A stretch of 64,000 bases of DNA from Streptomyces sp. NBC_00683 (GCF_036226745.1 NZ_CP109013.1:1364001-1428000); one strand, 5' to 3'; counted from the first letter of the stretch, positions 42,287 to 51,372 are shown. Notes: a model not told the origin generated them from the letters alone. Program-made: numbers and translations.

Positions 42287-43849
42287 TCAGTAGCCGTTCC
42301 ACCAGCGGGTCACGGCCCGCCAGATCCTCGTCGGCCCGCTCCGCTGTGCGGGAATCACGGGGGCGGCGACCGGTGCGGCCGACGGATCGTCCCGGTGCAC
42401 GGCGGCCGGTTCGGCAACCGGGCGCGTGCCGGGGGCGTAGCCGGGTCGCGGTCCCGGCCCGCCGGCCGTCGCGGGCTTCGGTACGGCCGGCGACGACACC
42501 TCCCAGTCGGTGCGGGGCCGCGGCCTGGCCGACATCGATGTCTGCGGGTCCGCGTCGACCTCCTGCTGCGGGCTGGGCGCGAACTTCACCGGCAGGTCCA
42601 CCAGATGGCGGCCCATGATGTTGCCGATCCAGTCCAGCTCGCTCTCGTCGACGGCGAGCTCGAGGTCGGGCAGCCGCATCAGCAGGGCGTCGACCCCGAC
42701 ATCCGCGATGGCGCGCCCGATGTCCTGGCCGGGGCATTCGTGCGGGCCGCCGCTGAAGGCGAGGTGGGCGCGGTTGCCCTCCATGTTGGCGGTGAGGTCG
42801 GGCCGTACCGACGGGTCGGTGTTGGCCGGTGCGATCCCGACGAGGAGGGCGTCACCCGCCTTGATCTGCTGGCCTCCGAGCTCCGTGTCGCCCACGGCCC
42901 AGCGGCCGAAGACGGCGGTGAACGGCGGCTCGTCCCACAGCGTCTGCTCCACCGCTTCCGGCACGGTCATGTGCCCACCGCTGAGCCGGGCGCGGAAGCG
43001 CGGGTCGGTCAGCACCATGCGTACGACGTTGGCGATCAGGTTCGCGGTCGATTCGTACGCGGCGATGAGGATGAGCCGCAGGTGTTCCGCGACCTCCACG
43101 TCGCTGAGCCCGGCGGGATGCTCGACGAGCCAGCCGGCGAAGTCATGGGCAGGGGCGATACGCCGCCGCTCGACGAGCCTCGTCAGCGCGGAGAGCACAT
43201 AGGCGTTGCTCTCCACGGCCGTGGCGGTGCCCCGGGTCATGTCGCGGGCGGCCTGCACCAGCCGGTCGTTGTACTCCTCGGGCATGCCGAAGATCGCGCA
43301 CATCACCATCATCGGCAGATGATCGGCGAACTGGCCGACGAGCTCGGCGGAGCCCTTCTGGCAGAAGTCGTTGACGAGACGGTTACTGAAGCGGTTGACG
43401 TGCCGGCGGACGCCGCGGGTGTCGATCCGCGCCATGCTGTCCGTGACCGCGCCGCGCAGTCGCTCATGGGCGTCGCCGTCGGCGAACACGCAGACCGGCT
43501 GCCAGGTGAAGATCGGGGCGAGCGGGTGGTCCGGGGCGACACTGCCGTCCTGCAGCGCGCTCCAGCGCCGCGAGTCACGGGAGAACTGCGAGGGCGTCCT
43601 GGTCATGTGGAGGTTCTCGCTGTGGCCGAGCACGAGCCAGGCGGGCACGTCTCCGTGCAGCAGCACCGGTGCCACCGCGCCGTGCTCGGCACGCAGCTTG
43701 TCGTAGAGGCCAGCGGGGTCGTTCTCCGCCTCGGGCCCGTAGAACCGGCGCAGTCCGCCCGGGCCTCGGCCCATCCCGTGGGCCGGGCACTCCGGCGGCG
43801 GCACCGGCCCCGTGGCCGCTCCGGGTTCGTAGTGGAAGGGGGTTGTCAC
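42287..43849 (-). CDS. cvnE: Conservon cytochrome P450 (CvnE, CYP157-like) lacking ExxR
   Basis: A 520-aa P450 encoded at the end of a conservon. The heme loop FSGGPHECPGQD places the Cys ligand at C372 and the I-helix is IAAYESTANL. The K-helix reads E301-Q-T-L-W in place of the near-universal ExxR. This matches the CYP157 group of Streptomyces conservon P450s, known for lacking ExxR. The C-terminal 110 aa beyond the P450 core are Pro/Ala-rich and disordered. It lies 93 bp downstream of cvnD, same strand. Substrate and redox partner are unknown; it may have a regulatory or structural role in the Cvn complex. Confidence 0.93.
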   Translation of the reverse strand: MTTPFHYEPGAATGPVPPPECPAHGMGRGPGGLRRFYGPEAENDPAGLYDKLRAEHGAVAPVLLHGDVPAWLVLGHSENLHMTRTPSQFSRDSRRWSALQDGSVAPDHPLAPIFTWQPVCVFADGDAHERLRGAVTDSMARIDTRGVRRHVNRFSNRLVNDFCQKGSAELVGQFADHLPMMVMCAIFGMPEEYNDRLVQAARDMTRGTATAVESNAYVLSALTRLVERRRIAPAHDFAGWLVEHPAGLSDVEVAEHLRLILIAAYESTANLIANVVRMVLTDPRFRARLSGGHMTVPEAVEQTLWDEPPFTAVFGRWAVGDTELGGQQIKAGDALLVGIAPANTDPSVRPDLTANMEGNRAHLAFSGGPHECPGQDIGRAIADVGVDALLMRLPDLELAVDESELDWIGNIMGRHLVDLPVKFAPSPQQEVDADPQTSMSARPRPRTDWEVSSPAVPKPATAGGPGPRPGYAPGTRPVAEPAAVHRDDPSAAPVAAPVIPAQRSGPTRIWRAVTRWWNGY

Positions 43850-43942
43850 AGTCGCTCCAGGGATCGGGCTTCCAAGGTCGGGCGCGGGGGGTGCGGGGCG
43901 GGGTGCGCACAGGTGGGGGCCTGGGGCAGCCTCGTCCCGCCG

Positions 43943-44557
43943 TCAGGCGAGGGGAACGGCCAGGCTGTGCAGATAGCGCATCAGGGTCATCAGCACATCG
44001 CGGCTGGAGGCACGCAGGCGGGCGTCGCAGTCGATTATCGGAACCTCGTCCGGCAGGTCGAGGGCGTTGCGCAGCGCCTCGACCGGGTGGTGGGGCGCGT
44101 CGGGGAAGGTGTTGACCGCGACGACGAAGGGCACACCGCGCTCCTCCAGCCGGCCGATCACGTCGAAGCTGACCTGGAGCCTGCGGGTGTCGATCAGGAC
44201 GACGGCTCCGAGTGCTCCCTCGAACAGTCCGTTCCACAGGAACCAGAAGCGTTCCTGGCCGGGGGTGCCGAACAGATAGAGGATCAGTTCCTCGCTGAGG
44301 CTGATCCGTCCGAAGTCCATGGCGACCGTCGTCGCGGTCTTGCTCTCCACCCCGACGTTGTCGTCCACGCCGACGCCGGCCTGCGTCATGGTCTCTTCGG
44401 TCGTCAGGGGCCGGATCTCGCTCACCGAGCCGACCATGGTCGTCTTGCCGACCCCGAAGCCGCCGACGATGACGACCTTCACCGCGGCCGTCGCCGTGGT
44501 GGGGAGGACGTCCTCGCTGCGGGGGCCCGTGATCGTGTCAGAGCTTCTGAAGTCCAT
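43943..44557 (-). CDS. cvnD: Conservon small GTPase CvnD
   Basis: A 204-aa Ras-like GTPase of the MglA/CvnD group. The P-loop is GGFGVGKTT (about 33-41), the G3 region is LFGTPGQERF, and the base-specificity region is VAVNTFPDA. Cvn systems (CvnA sensor, CvnB roadblock, CvnC DUF742, CvnD GTPase) form a membrane-associated complex resembling eukaryotic GPCR/G-protein assemblies and influence development and antibiotic timing. The start overlaps cvnC by 20 nt. Confidence 0.94.
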   Translation of the reverse strand: MDFRSSDTITGPRSEDVLPTTATAAVKVVIVGGFGVGKTTMVGSVSEIRPLTTEETMTQAGVGVDDNVGVESKTATTVAMDFGRISLSEELILYLFGTPGQERFWFLWNGLFEGALGAVVLIDTRRLQVSFDVIGRLEERGVPFVVAVNTFPDAPHHPVEALRNALDLPDEVPIIDCDARLRASSRDVLMTLMRYLHSLAVPLA

Positions 44558-44906
44558 GCATCACCGCTTCGAGGAGGGACCGGTCCGGAAGTGCGGCGCG
44601 GACGATGGGCGCGCGCGATTCGATCAGTTCGGTCGCCAGGAGTTCCGTCAGGAGCGAGGTGACCACGCTGAAGGGCAGGCTCAGATAGGCCGAGATCTCG
44701 GCGACGGACAACGGCGCCCTGCAGAGCCGCAGGATCGCGGCCTGCTCGGGCTGGACCGTGGGCGACGGCTCGGCCTGCGCGACGACCATCGTGACGAGGT
44801 CGAGCGCCGCCCTCTCACCGTCGGTGTCACCGGTGATCACGTACAGCCGTTCCGGGTCGTTCAGTGCCGGGTCGGCCTTTCGGCGTTCTCGTCGGGGAGC
44901 ACTCAT
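44538..44906 (-). CDS. cvnC: Conservon DUF742 protein CvnC
   Basis: A 122-aa DUF742 protein with a winged-helix-like fold, IRLCRAPLSVAEISAYLSLPFSVVTSLL (overall about 58-88). The N-terminal RRERRKADPALNDPERLYVITG is the usual CvnC start. The ATG overlaps cvnB by 4 bp and its end overlaps cvnD. It probably bridges sensor and GTPase. Confidence 0.93.
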   Translation of the reverse strand: MSAPRRERRKADPALNDPERLYVITGDTDGERAALDLVTMVVAQAEPSPTVQPEQAAILRLCRAPLSVAEISAYLSLPFSVVTSLLTELLATELIESRAPIVRAALPDRSLLEAVMHGLQKL

Positions 44907-45310
44907 CCGGCCTGCCCGTCATGTCGGGGCGGGCTCGTCAGGTGGGCTCCGATCCGGACGACCATGTCCCGCATGCGGGCCCCGACCAGTCCGGCGTCGA
45001 CGGTCTCACCGGCCAGCACCGCGAGGTACGCGCCGGTGCCCGCTGCCATCAGGTAGAAGAATCCGCCGGTGACCTCGATGACGACGAGCTTCATCAGGCC
45101 GTCGCTGTAGGGGATCTCGGTGGCGACCGCGGCGGCCAGGCTCTGCAGTCCGGCGCAGGCCGCCGCGAGCCGGTCGGCCACATCGGGGTCGCCGCCGTGC
45201 CGGGCGATGCGCAGCCCGTCCGAGGAGAGCACCACGATCTGGTGGATGCTCGGTACGTCGTCGGCCAGTTCCTTGAGCATCCAGTCCATGTTTCCCCGCT
45301 GCTGGATCAC
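44903..45310 (-). CDS. cvnB: Conservon roadblock/LC7 protein CvnB
   Basis: A 135-aa roadblock/LC7 (MglB-like) protein. It starts at GTG 45310 (IQQRGNMDWMLKELADDVP), which overlaps the cvnA stop as GTGA and follows GGGAGA. A longer frame to 45331 lacks a ribosome site. MglB-like proteins act as GTPase-activating or scaffold partners of the MglA-like GTPase CvnD. Confidence 0.93.
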   Translation of the reverse strand: MIQQRGNMDWMLKELADDVPSIHQIVVLSSDGLRIARHGGDPDVADRLAAACAGLQSLAAAVATEIPYSDGLMKLVVIEVTGGFFYLMAAGTGAYLAVLAGETVDAGLVGARMRDMVVRIGAHLTSPPRHDGQAG

Positions 45311-46971
45311 TTCAGGTCTCCCTTGTCCCACGCATCGTCAGAGTCTTCGCCGGTCTTCGGTTCCTGAGGCACGCCGTTGACGGCCTGGGTGAAGGCCTCC
45401 AGCCAGAGACCGGGCGGCGGTTCCTGTCCGCCCGGCCGTCCGCCGCCGTGCCCGCCCGATCCGTTGTGCGCTCCGGCGGCGGGCTCGGCGGCCGGGGCCG
45501 CGTGCTGCTGCGGGAGGTTGTGCGAGCCGAGCGGTGCGCGACCGCGGCTGCGGCGCTGGGGAAGCCCGCCCTCGGTCCACTCGGTGACCACGATTTCGTC
45601 GTCGCCCATCGCGGACGCCGTGGCGGCGGGACGCGAGGCGGACGCGGAGGAGGTTCCCGTCGCGGACGTGGATCCGGCCAGGGGCGCGCCGACCGACGGT
45701 ACGGGGCCGGTGGCCGCGGGGCGTGCCCTGCGCTTGCCGGGCGGCGGTACGACGTGCTGGAGCTGCGACATGTCGAGCGAGCTCTGGGGCCGGGAGGTGG
45801 CGCCGATGCCGTGCGCGATACCGGGAGCGGGCCCGGTGGTGATCATGTCGCGCGGCACGATGAGAACGGCGCGGACACCGCCGTACGCGGACTGCCGCAG
45901 GGATACCTGGAGTTGGTACATCCTCGACAGCCGGCCGACGACGGCCATGCCCAGTCGGGGGGACTCCCCCAGGTCGTTCATGTTGATGCCGGCCTGGGCC
46001 TGGGCGAGCATGTTCTCGGCCCTGGCGCGGGCCTCCTCGCTGAGGCTGACGCCGCCGTCCTCGATCTCGATGGCGATGCCGGTCTGCACCTCGACCGCGG
46101 TGACGTGCACCCGGGTCTGGGGCGGTGAGTAGCGGGTCGCGTTGTCGAGGAGTTCGGCGCATGCGTGGATGAGCGGTTCGACGGACGTGCCGACGATGGC
46201 GACCTTGGCGATCGAGTGCAGGTCGACGCGCTGGTACTCGAGGATCCGGGACATCGCGCCGCGCAGCACGCTGAACAGCGGTACGGGCTTGGGCCACTGG
46301 CGGCTGGGGCGGGCACCGCCGAGCACGGCGATGGAGTCGGCGAGCCGACCGATCAGCGCGGTGCCGTGGTCGATGCGGAGCAGGTCGTCGAAGACCTCGG
46401 GGTTGCGCCCGTGATGGTCCTCCATCTCCCGCAGCTCGCTGGCCTGTCGGTGGACGATCGCCTGGACGCGGCGGGCGACACTGACGAAGGCGCGCTGCGC
46501 GGAGTCACGCATCGCCTCCTCGTTGTCGATGATGTCGAGGACCTGGAGGACCAGGGCGCGCTGCGCCTTGGGGAGGTTGCGGTAGGTCTCGTCCGCGTCG
46601 ACGACGTCGCGCATCACCTCCTGCGGCGAGTTGCTCGCGCGCAGCCGGCGGATCGCGGCGGGCAGGAGTTCCTTGGTCAGCCGTACGGTCTCCTGGTCGT
46701 GGGCCGCGAGGCGGTGTTCCAGGAAGGCGATGCGCTGTTCGTACTCCGCGCGCTGGACGCGCATCGCGCGGCGGCGGCGGTTGAGTGCGACGGCGAGCAC
46801 GGCGACCACGACCGTGGCGGCCGCACCGCACCAGACGACTGCCGTCCGCGCGTCCCCGGTCAGCGGCACCGCACCGGCGGTGGTGGCGCAGGCCATCAGC
46901 AGTACGGGCAACAGCGCGGCGCGGACAACGGGAATGTCTCTGTTTGTCGGCGGTGATTCAACACGAACCAT
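45307..46971 (-). CDS. cvnA: Conservon sensor histidine-kinase-like protein CvnA
   Basis: A 554-aa membrane protein. Two helices lie near 15-35 and 45-63. A coiled coil follows (about 68-95, IAFLEHRLAAHDQETVRLTKEL), then a helical domain with DDLLRIDHGTAL (possible H-box), and a GHKL ATPase domain (N-box ELLDNATRYSPP, G-box region EDGGVSLSEEA, LGMAVVGRLS). The last 170 aa are Pro/Ala/Gly-rich and disordered. It starts the cvnABCDE operon. ATG 46971 is preceded by AGAGG. Confidence 0.92.
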   Translation of the reverse strand: MVRVESPPTNRDIPVVRAALLPVLLMACATTAGAVPLTGDARTAVVWCGAAATVVVAVLAVALNRRRRAMRVQRAEYEQRIAFLEHRLAAHDQETVRLTKELLPAAIRRLRASNSPQEVMRDVVDADETYRNLPKAQRALVLQVLDIIDNEEAMRDSAQRAFVSVARRVQAIVHRQASELREMEDHHGRNPEVFDDLLRIDHGTALIGRLADSIAVLGGARPSRQWPKPVPLFSVLRGAMSRILEYQRVDLHSIAKVAIVGTSVEPLIHACAELLDNATRYSPPQTRVHVTAVEVQTGIAIEIEDGGVSLSEEARARAENMLAQAQAGINMNDLGESPRLGMAVVGRLSRMYQLQVSLRQSAYGGVRAVLIVPRDMITTGPAPGIAHGIGATSRPQSSLDMSQLQHVVPPPGKRRARPAATGPVPSVGAPLAGSTSATGTSSASASRPAATASAMGDDEIVVTEWTEGGLPQRRSRGRAPLGSHNLPQQHAAPAAEPAAGAHNGSGGHGGGRPGGQEPPPGLWLEAFTQAVNGVPQEPKTGEDSDDAWDKGDLK

Positions 46972-47401
46972 CTAAAACCTCTGGCGGTTGATTCGGCAGG
47001 TATACGCACTTGTACGGACAGCTATGAACAAGTGCTCGAATTCATATCAACTCGACTTCACTGAGCGTGAGCCTAGCCAGATCAGAACAGCGCTTCGGCA
47101 TATTCGCCCAACCCCCTGCACGAGCACTCCGGCGGTAATACACTCACCAGGTTTTGCACTCAACGCCGTCACGCGTGCGCAGGGAGTGACGGAAAGCGGG
47201 AATCGGCCGAAACCAGGCCCCCGCGTCCCTCTCTACGGGACACATCGGCGACAGGTCGACGGTGCGGCGGGCACCGGAAAGCCGAAGTGGCGGATTCAAA
47301 ACGCACATGTGGGCGAGTATTCGAGACGCACACGAAACCCTGAACACCGCAGGGCGGGACAAGGGCACATGCGATCGAATCGGATCGAAAGGAGCAGATT
47401 C
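46972..47401. other. 430-bp divergent region between cvnA and an IclR regulator
   Basis: No gene is supported, although the frame stays open upstream of the IclR start. The region is less GC-rich than its surroundings. The only clear element is the inverted repeat at 47006-47035 close to cvnA. Confidence 0.6.
47006..47035. promoter_or_regulatory. Inverted repeat upstream of cvnA
   Basis: GCACTTGT (47006-47013) and ACAAGTGC (47028-47035) are exact complements with a 14-base spacer, 35 bp upstream of the cvnA ATG. A candidate operator controlling the conservon. Confidence 0.45.
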
Positions 47402-48202
47402 GTGATCGACGGACGGATGTACGGGGAGGTCTCCGCGGCGGTACCGGCGGCACGGGGCTACACCATCGAATCGCTGGACACCGGCCTGCGTCTGATGCAG
47501 CTGTTCCTCACGCAGGAGAGCCTCACCGTCTCCGAAGCCGCTCGTCGCCTGGGTATCGGCAGGTCCACCGCGCACCGCGTGCTCAGCACCCTGGAGGGCC
47601 GCGGCTTCGCGGTCCGCGACCCCTCGGGCCGGGGGTACGAGGCAGGGCCGGAGCTGCTCCGCCTGGGGCGGCCGGCAGGCTTCGGCACGGAGGTGCGCGC
47701 GCGGCTCGGAGCCGTACTCGACGAAGCCGTGCGGCGCACCGGGGAGACCGTGCAGAGCGCCGCTCTGATCGGGGATCAGGTGATCGTCACCGACGGCCGC
47801 GAGTCCCCGCACCCGGTGCGCGTGATGCTGGAGACGGGCCGGGCCCACCCCGCCCACGCCACCGCCGCCGGGAAGGTGCTGCTCTCCCGGATGACCGTCG
47901 ACCAGGTCTGCGCTCTCTACCCGCAGGAGCGGCTGCCCGCGCTCACCGCACAGACCCTCGTCTCCCGGACCGGGCTGCTGGCCGAACTGGCGGAGGTGCG
48001 TGAGCTCGGCAGGGCCTTCAGCCGGGGCGAGTCGGTCCTGGGCCTGAACGCCGTCGCGGTGCCCCTGGCCGTACCGGGCCGGCGCGACCGGCTCGCCCTG
48101 AGCGCGTCCGCACCCGCCGACCGCGGCGGCGACGCGGCACTCGCCGAACGGGCGGCGCAGTTGCGGCAGTCGGTCGCACCACCGCCCGTGGAGGCGCCCT
48201 GA
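47402..48202 (+). CDS. IclR-family transcriptional regulator
   Basis: A 266-aa regulator starting at GTG 47402, 7 bases after GAAAGGAG. The winged helix-turn-helix is at about 43-64 (TVSEAARRLGIGRSTAHRVLSTLEGRG). The effector-binding domain includes HPVRVMLETGRAHPAHATAAGKVLLSRM, the usual IclR hinge. IclR proteins commonly control aromatic or carbon catabolism. It is alone in its direction, divergent from the conservon and convergent with a MarR gene. Target unknown. Confidence 0.92.
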   Translation: MIDGRMYGEVSAAVPAARGYTIESLDTGLRLMQLFLTQESLTVSEAARRLGIGRSTAHRVLSTLEGRGFAVRDPSGRGYEAGPELLRLGRPAGFGTEVRARLGAVLDEAVRRTGETVQSAALIGDQVIVTDGRESPHPVRVMLETGRAHPAHATAAGKVLLSRMTVDQVCALYPQERLPALTAQTLVSRTGLLAELAEVRELGRAFSRGESVLGLNAVAVPLAVPGRRDRLALSASAPADRGGDAALAERAAQLRQSVAPPPVEAP

Positions 48203-48253
48203 CCGGCCCACGCGTGGCCGGCGGCGATGACCGGTGCGGCTACCGCGCGCGGG

Positions 48254-48760
48254 TCAGCGGCGGGATCCGCCGATACGGCCCTCCAGCTGCACCAGCAGCT
48301 CGCTGAGCTGGCCGCTGAGCCGTGTACGGGTCCGTTCGTCGAGGCCGGAGAGGACGGTGCGTTCGTAGGCGAGCTGTTGGGGCAGCAGCCGGTCGACCAG
48401 CTCGCGGCCCTCGCCGGTCAGCCGGACGTGTGCGACCCGGCGGTCCCGGTCGTCGCCGCGGCGGTCGACCAGGCCGCCCTCCTGGAGGGCGCGGAGCCGT
48501 TTGGTCACCGCTGCGCCGGAGGAGAAGGTCTCGCGGGCCAGGTCCCCCGGGGTGAGCTCACGGTCGGTGCGGCGCAGCGCGCCCAGCAGGTCGAATTCGG
48601 CACGGGTCAGTCCCGCGGCGCGCAACGGCGCGTCCTCCGCCTGCTGGAGGAGGGCGGCACATCGGTTGATGCGGCCGATGAGTTCCATCGGTCCGGTGTC
48701 GAGCTCCGGATTGACGGCGTGCCACTGCCGTACCACCGAGGCCACGATGTCGTCGGTCAC
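48254..48760 (-). CDS. MarR-family regulator coupled to the FUSC exporter
   Basis: A 168-aa MarR-type regulator. Recognition region ELTPGDLARETFSSGAAVTKRLRALQEGGLVDRRGDDRDRR (overall about 75-115) shows the wing RRGDDRDRR. It begins at GTG 48760, overlapping the FUSC stop as GTGA. A regulator encoded directly after its transporter implies feedback control. The imperfect 27-bp palindrome at the FUSC start (50474-50500) is the likely site. Confidence 0.9.
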   Translation of the reverse strand: MTDDIVASVVRQWHAVNPELDTGPMELIGRINRCAALLQQAEDAPLRAAGLTRAEFDLLGALRRTDRELTPGDLARETFSSGAAVTKRLRALQEGGLVDRRGDDRDRRVAHVRLTGEGRELVDRLLPQQLAYERTVLSGLDERTRTRLSGQLSELLVQLEGRIGGSRR

Positions 48761-50466
48761 ACCGCTCCGTTCTCCGGGGGCGGGATGCTCGCTCCCCGCC
48801 GTTGTGCTGTCGCCGCGAGCGTACGGTGTCCCGCATGCTCCGCCGCCAGCATCTCCTCCTCGGGCAGGGCGCGCTGCCACCACTCCCCTGCCGCGATGTC
48901 ACCGGCGTCGCGCAGTTCGACGAGGGAGGACGTCAGCCGCCTGCGGGCCAGGTCGAGCGCGAGGGCGTCGGAGTTCGGGTCGGCGATCAGGTCCTCGGCG
49001 CGGGCGCGCGCCTCCGCGGTTGCGGTGAGGGCCCGTTCGACACGGCCCGCGGCACGGCGGTTGGGGACGGCGATCGCGACGAGCAGTCCCACCGCGGCTC
49101 CCACGAGCGTGTCCAGGGCGCGGTCGGCGATGAGCCCACCGGCCGGGTGGGTGTCCGCGAATTCCATGACGAGCAGGGCCATCGGAGTGACGGCGACGGA
49201 ACCGAGCCAGTAGTTGCGGGTGATCAGGGCCTCGGCGGCGAAATTGAACGCCAGGACGCACAGGATGAGGGCGAGCGGACCGATCCGGGCGACCGGGATG
49301 ACGGCGGCGAAGACCAGGACGCCGACGAGGTTGCCCACGGTGCGCTGCACGGCCCGGCTCCAGGAGAGCGTCACGTTGGGCTGGTACACGGAGGCCGCGG
49401 TGACGATGGCCCAGTACGGATGGCCCACGCCGAGAGCCGAGGACGCGTAGCCGGCGAGCGCGCAGCCGATCAGCGTACGGAGGGCGATCGGCAGGACCGG
49501 GGAGCCGGGGGCGAGTGCGCGCAGGAGCGCGCGCCGGGCCTCGCGCCTCCCCCGCCCGGTCCGTCGGCCCGCCCGTTCGGCGTCGGTCCCGAAGAGCTGA
49601 TCGACGGTGCCGGGGGCCGCCGGAGGGCTCGGCACCGGCCCGCGTGCCCGCGTCATCGTCGCCCATGCGCCCAGTTGCCCGGGGCCGGGGCCGGGGCCGG
49701 GGCCGCAGCCGTCAGCGGTGGCTCCGGCAAGGGTCCGCTCCGCGTGGACCAGCAGGCGTTCGAGTTCCTGTCGTACGGGGGTGGGGCGCCCGGCGGCGAG
49801 CAGCGACTGCCAGGCGCCGTGGACGGCGGCGACCGCGGCATGACGGGTGCGCGGGCCGGGCTCGGCCGCGTAGGCGGCGGCGGCGTCGAGTGCGCGGGCG
49901 GTGGCGCGCCGCTCCGGGCCTTCCCTGCGCCGCAGCGCGGGCCCGACGGTGACCAGCCAGGAGAAGGCTCCCGCCGCCAGCGCCAGGGCGAGGTGCCCGG
50001 GGATCTGTCCGGTCTCCTGCGGGGCGAAGAGCGCGGCCGAGGTGACGAAGGTGAAGATCAGGTTGCCGGGCGGGCCGATCCGGGAGGCGTCGCAGAAGGT
50101 CTTCTGCACGGCCGCGAGCAGCGCGCCGACGGCGATCAGCACGGCGGTCGAGTCGGTGGCCGAGGCGGCGAGCAGGGCGACGGCGAGGCCGGCGACCATG
50201 CCGAGGACCACGCGAACGAGGGTGTGGGCCCTGCGCGCGTACGGCAGGTTGTGCCCGTACAGCGCACAGAGCGAGCCGGCCATCGTGTACATCACGAGGT
50301 CGAGGCGGTCCATCGAGTACAGCAGCAGATTCGGCGCCGCGGAGGCGACGACCACGCTCAGCGCGGGCTTGAACCAGATCTCCGCCGGGCTGTTCAGCCG
50401 CAGGGTGCCGGTCACCGGCAGCCTTCGGACGGACGGCTTCCGGGGGCGCACTGCTGTATCACTCAC
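48757..50466 (-). CDS. FUSC-family inner-membrane exporter
   Basis: A 569-aa protein with two blocks of membrane helices (about 35-165 and 335-470) separated by a cytoplasmic region of about 170 aa, the layout of FUSC/aromatic-acid-exporter (AaeB-like) proteins. The middle holds a GPGPGPGP micro-repeat. It is coupled to a MarR regulator by a 4-bp overlap, as expected for a toxic-compound efflux module. The annotated start GTG 50466 has no ribosome site. GTG 50448, preceded by AGGTGAG, is a good alternative (563 aa). Substrate unknown, possibly aromatic acids. Confidence 0.88.
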   Translation of the reverse strand: MSDTAVRPRKPSVRRLPVTGTLRLNSPAEIWFKPALSVVVASAAPNLLLYSMDRLDLVMYTMAGSLCALYGHNLPYARRAHTLVRVVLGMVAGLAVALLAASATDSTAVLIAVGALLAAVQKTFCDASRIGPPGNLIFTFVTSAALFAPQETGQIPGHLALALAAGAFSWLVTVGPALRRREGPERRATARALDAAAAYAAEPGPRTRHAAVAAVHGAWQSLLAAGRPTPVRQELERLLVHAERTLAGATADGCGPGPGPGPGQLGAWATMTRARGPVPSPPAAPGTVDQLFGTDAERAGRRTGRGRREARRALLRALAPGSPVLPIALRTLIGCALAGYASSALGVGHPYWAIVTAASVYQPNVTLSWSRAVQRTVGNLVGVLVFAAVIPVARIGPLALILCVLAFNFAAEALITRNYWLGSVAVTPMALLVMEFADTHPAGGLIADRALDTLVGAAVGLLVAIAVPNRRAAGRVERALTATAEARARAEDLIADPNSDALALDLARRRLTSSLVELRDAGDIAAGEWWQRALPEEEMLAAEHAGHRTLAATAQRRGASIPPPENGAV

Positions 50467-50473
50467 CTGAATA

Positions 50474-50500
50474 CGTTAACAGGTATTACACCCGTAAACG
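50474..50500. promoter_or_regulatory. 27-bp imperfect palindrome at the FUSC/MarR operon start
   Basis: CGTTAACAGGTATTACACCCGTAAACG pairs at 10 of 13 positions about its centre (outer arms CGTT/AACG, inner GGT/ACC). It lies 8 bp before the first FUSC start codon, where a MarR dimer could block initiation. Confidence 0.6.
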
Positions 50501-50592
50501 ACAATCCTCCGGTAGCCCCCTCAACCGCGCGGCCATAGCGTTCTGCACAGCAGCTGTGAACGCGCCCCGCCGCTCGCCCCTGGAGGAATCGC

Positions 50593-51345
50593 ATGACGCT
50601 CGTCGAACCGGTCCCCGGTCGCCCCTGCTGGGTGGAGCTGAGCACCTCGGACGTTCCTGCCGCCAAGACGTTCTACGCCGCACTCTTCGGCTGGCGGTCC
50701 GAGACCGACCCGCGCCCCGAAGCGGGCGGGTACACGATGGCGCGCCTCGGCGAGGACGCCGTCGCCGCGCTCACCCCCTCCTACCGGCCGGACCAGACGC
50801 CCGCCTGGACCGTTTCCTTCGCGACCGAGGACGTCGACGCCACGGTCGACGCCGTGCGCTCGGCCGGCGGCACACTGCTCGTCGGGCCGATGGACGTCTT
50901 CGAACAGGGCAGGTTCGCGGTGGTCGCCGATCCTGCGGGCGCGGTGTTCTCGCTCTGGCAGGCACGCGCCTTCGCCGGCACGTCCCGCTTCAACGAGCCG
51001 GGCACGCTGGGCTGGGCCGAGCTCCGCACTCCCGATCCGGCCGGCGCGCTCGCCTTCTACCCGGCCGTGTTCGGCTGGACGGTCAACGCCTCGGAGCAGT
51101 ACACGCATTGGGGTGTGGACGGTGACGACTTCGGCGGTATGACGGCGATGAGCGGGGACGAGGCGCAGGAGACGCCGCCGCGCTGGATGCCCTACTTCGC
51201 GGTCCCGGACGTCGAGACGACGGCCGCCACCGCCCTGAGCGCGCGCGGCGACCAGCTCATGCCGCCGAGGCGCCTGCCGGGCGGGCGGTGGATCGCCGTG
51301 CTCCGCGATCCGCAGGAGGCGGCGTTCGGCATCCACACGCCGTAA
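50593..51345 (+). CDS. Two-domain VOC (glyoxalase-like) protein
   Basis: A 250-aa protein made of two tandem VOC modules (about 9-122 and 134-248), each with the babbbab segments, for example CWVELSTSDVPAAKTFYAALFGW and GWAELRTPDPAGALAFYPAVFGW. The strong GGAGGA site precedes ATG 50593. Similar Streptomyces proteins are mostly uncharacterised; the fold binds metals, antibiotics or small hydrophobic molecules. It lies next to pcaV on the opposite strand. Confidence 0.88.
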   Translation: MTLVEPVPGRPCWVELSTSDVPAAKTFYAALFGWRSETDPRPEAGGYTMARLGEDAVAALTPSYRPDQTPAWTVSFATEDVDATVDAVRSAGGTLLVGPMDVFEQGRFAVVADPAGAVFSLWQARAFAGTSRFNEPGTLGWAELRTPDPAGALAFYPAVFGWTVNASEQYTHWGVDGDDFGGMTAMSGDEAQETPPRWMPYFAVPDVETTAATALSARGDQLMPPRRLPGGRWIAVLRDPQEAAFGIHTP

Positions 51346-51372
51346 CCGCGCACCCCCGGACGGCACGCGTCC

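Noticed and set aside
46988..47401. Extension of the IclR gene by 138 codons to an ATG at 46988
   Set aside because: The added part is unlike any domain and has no ribosome site, while GTG 47402 has GAAAGGAG correctly spaced.
48203..48221. Terminator between IclR and MarR genes
   Set aside because: CCGGCC/GGCCGG gives only a 6-bp stem with a 7-base loop, too weak to list.
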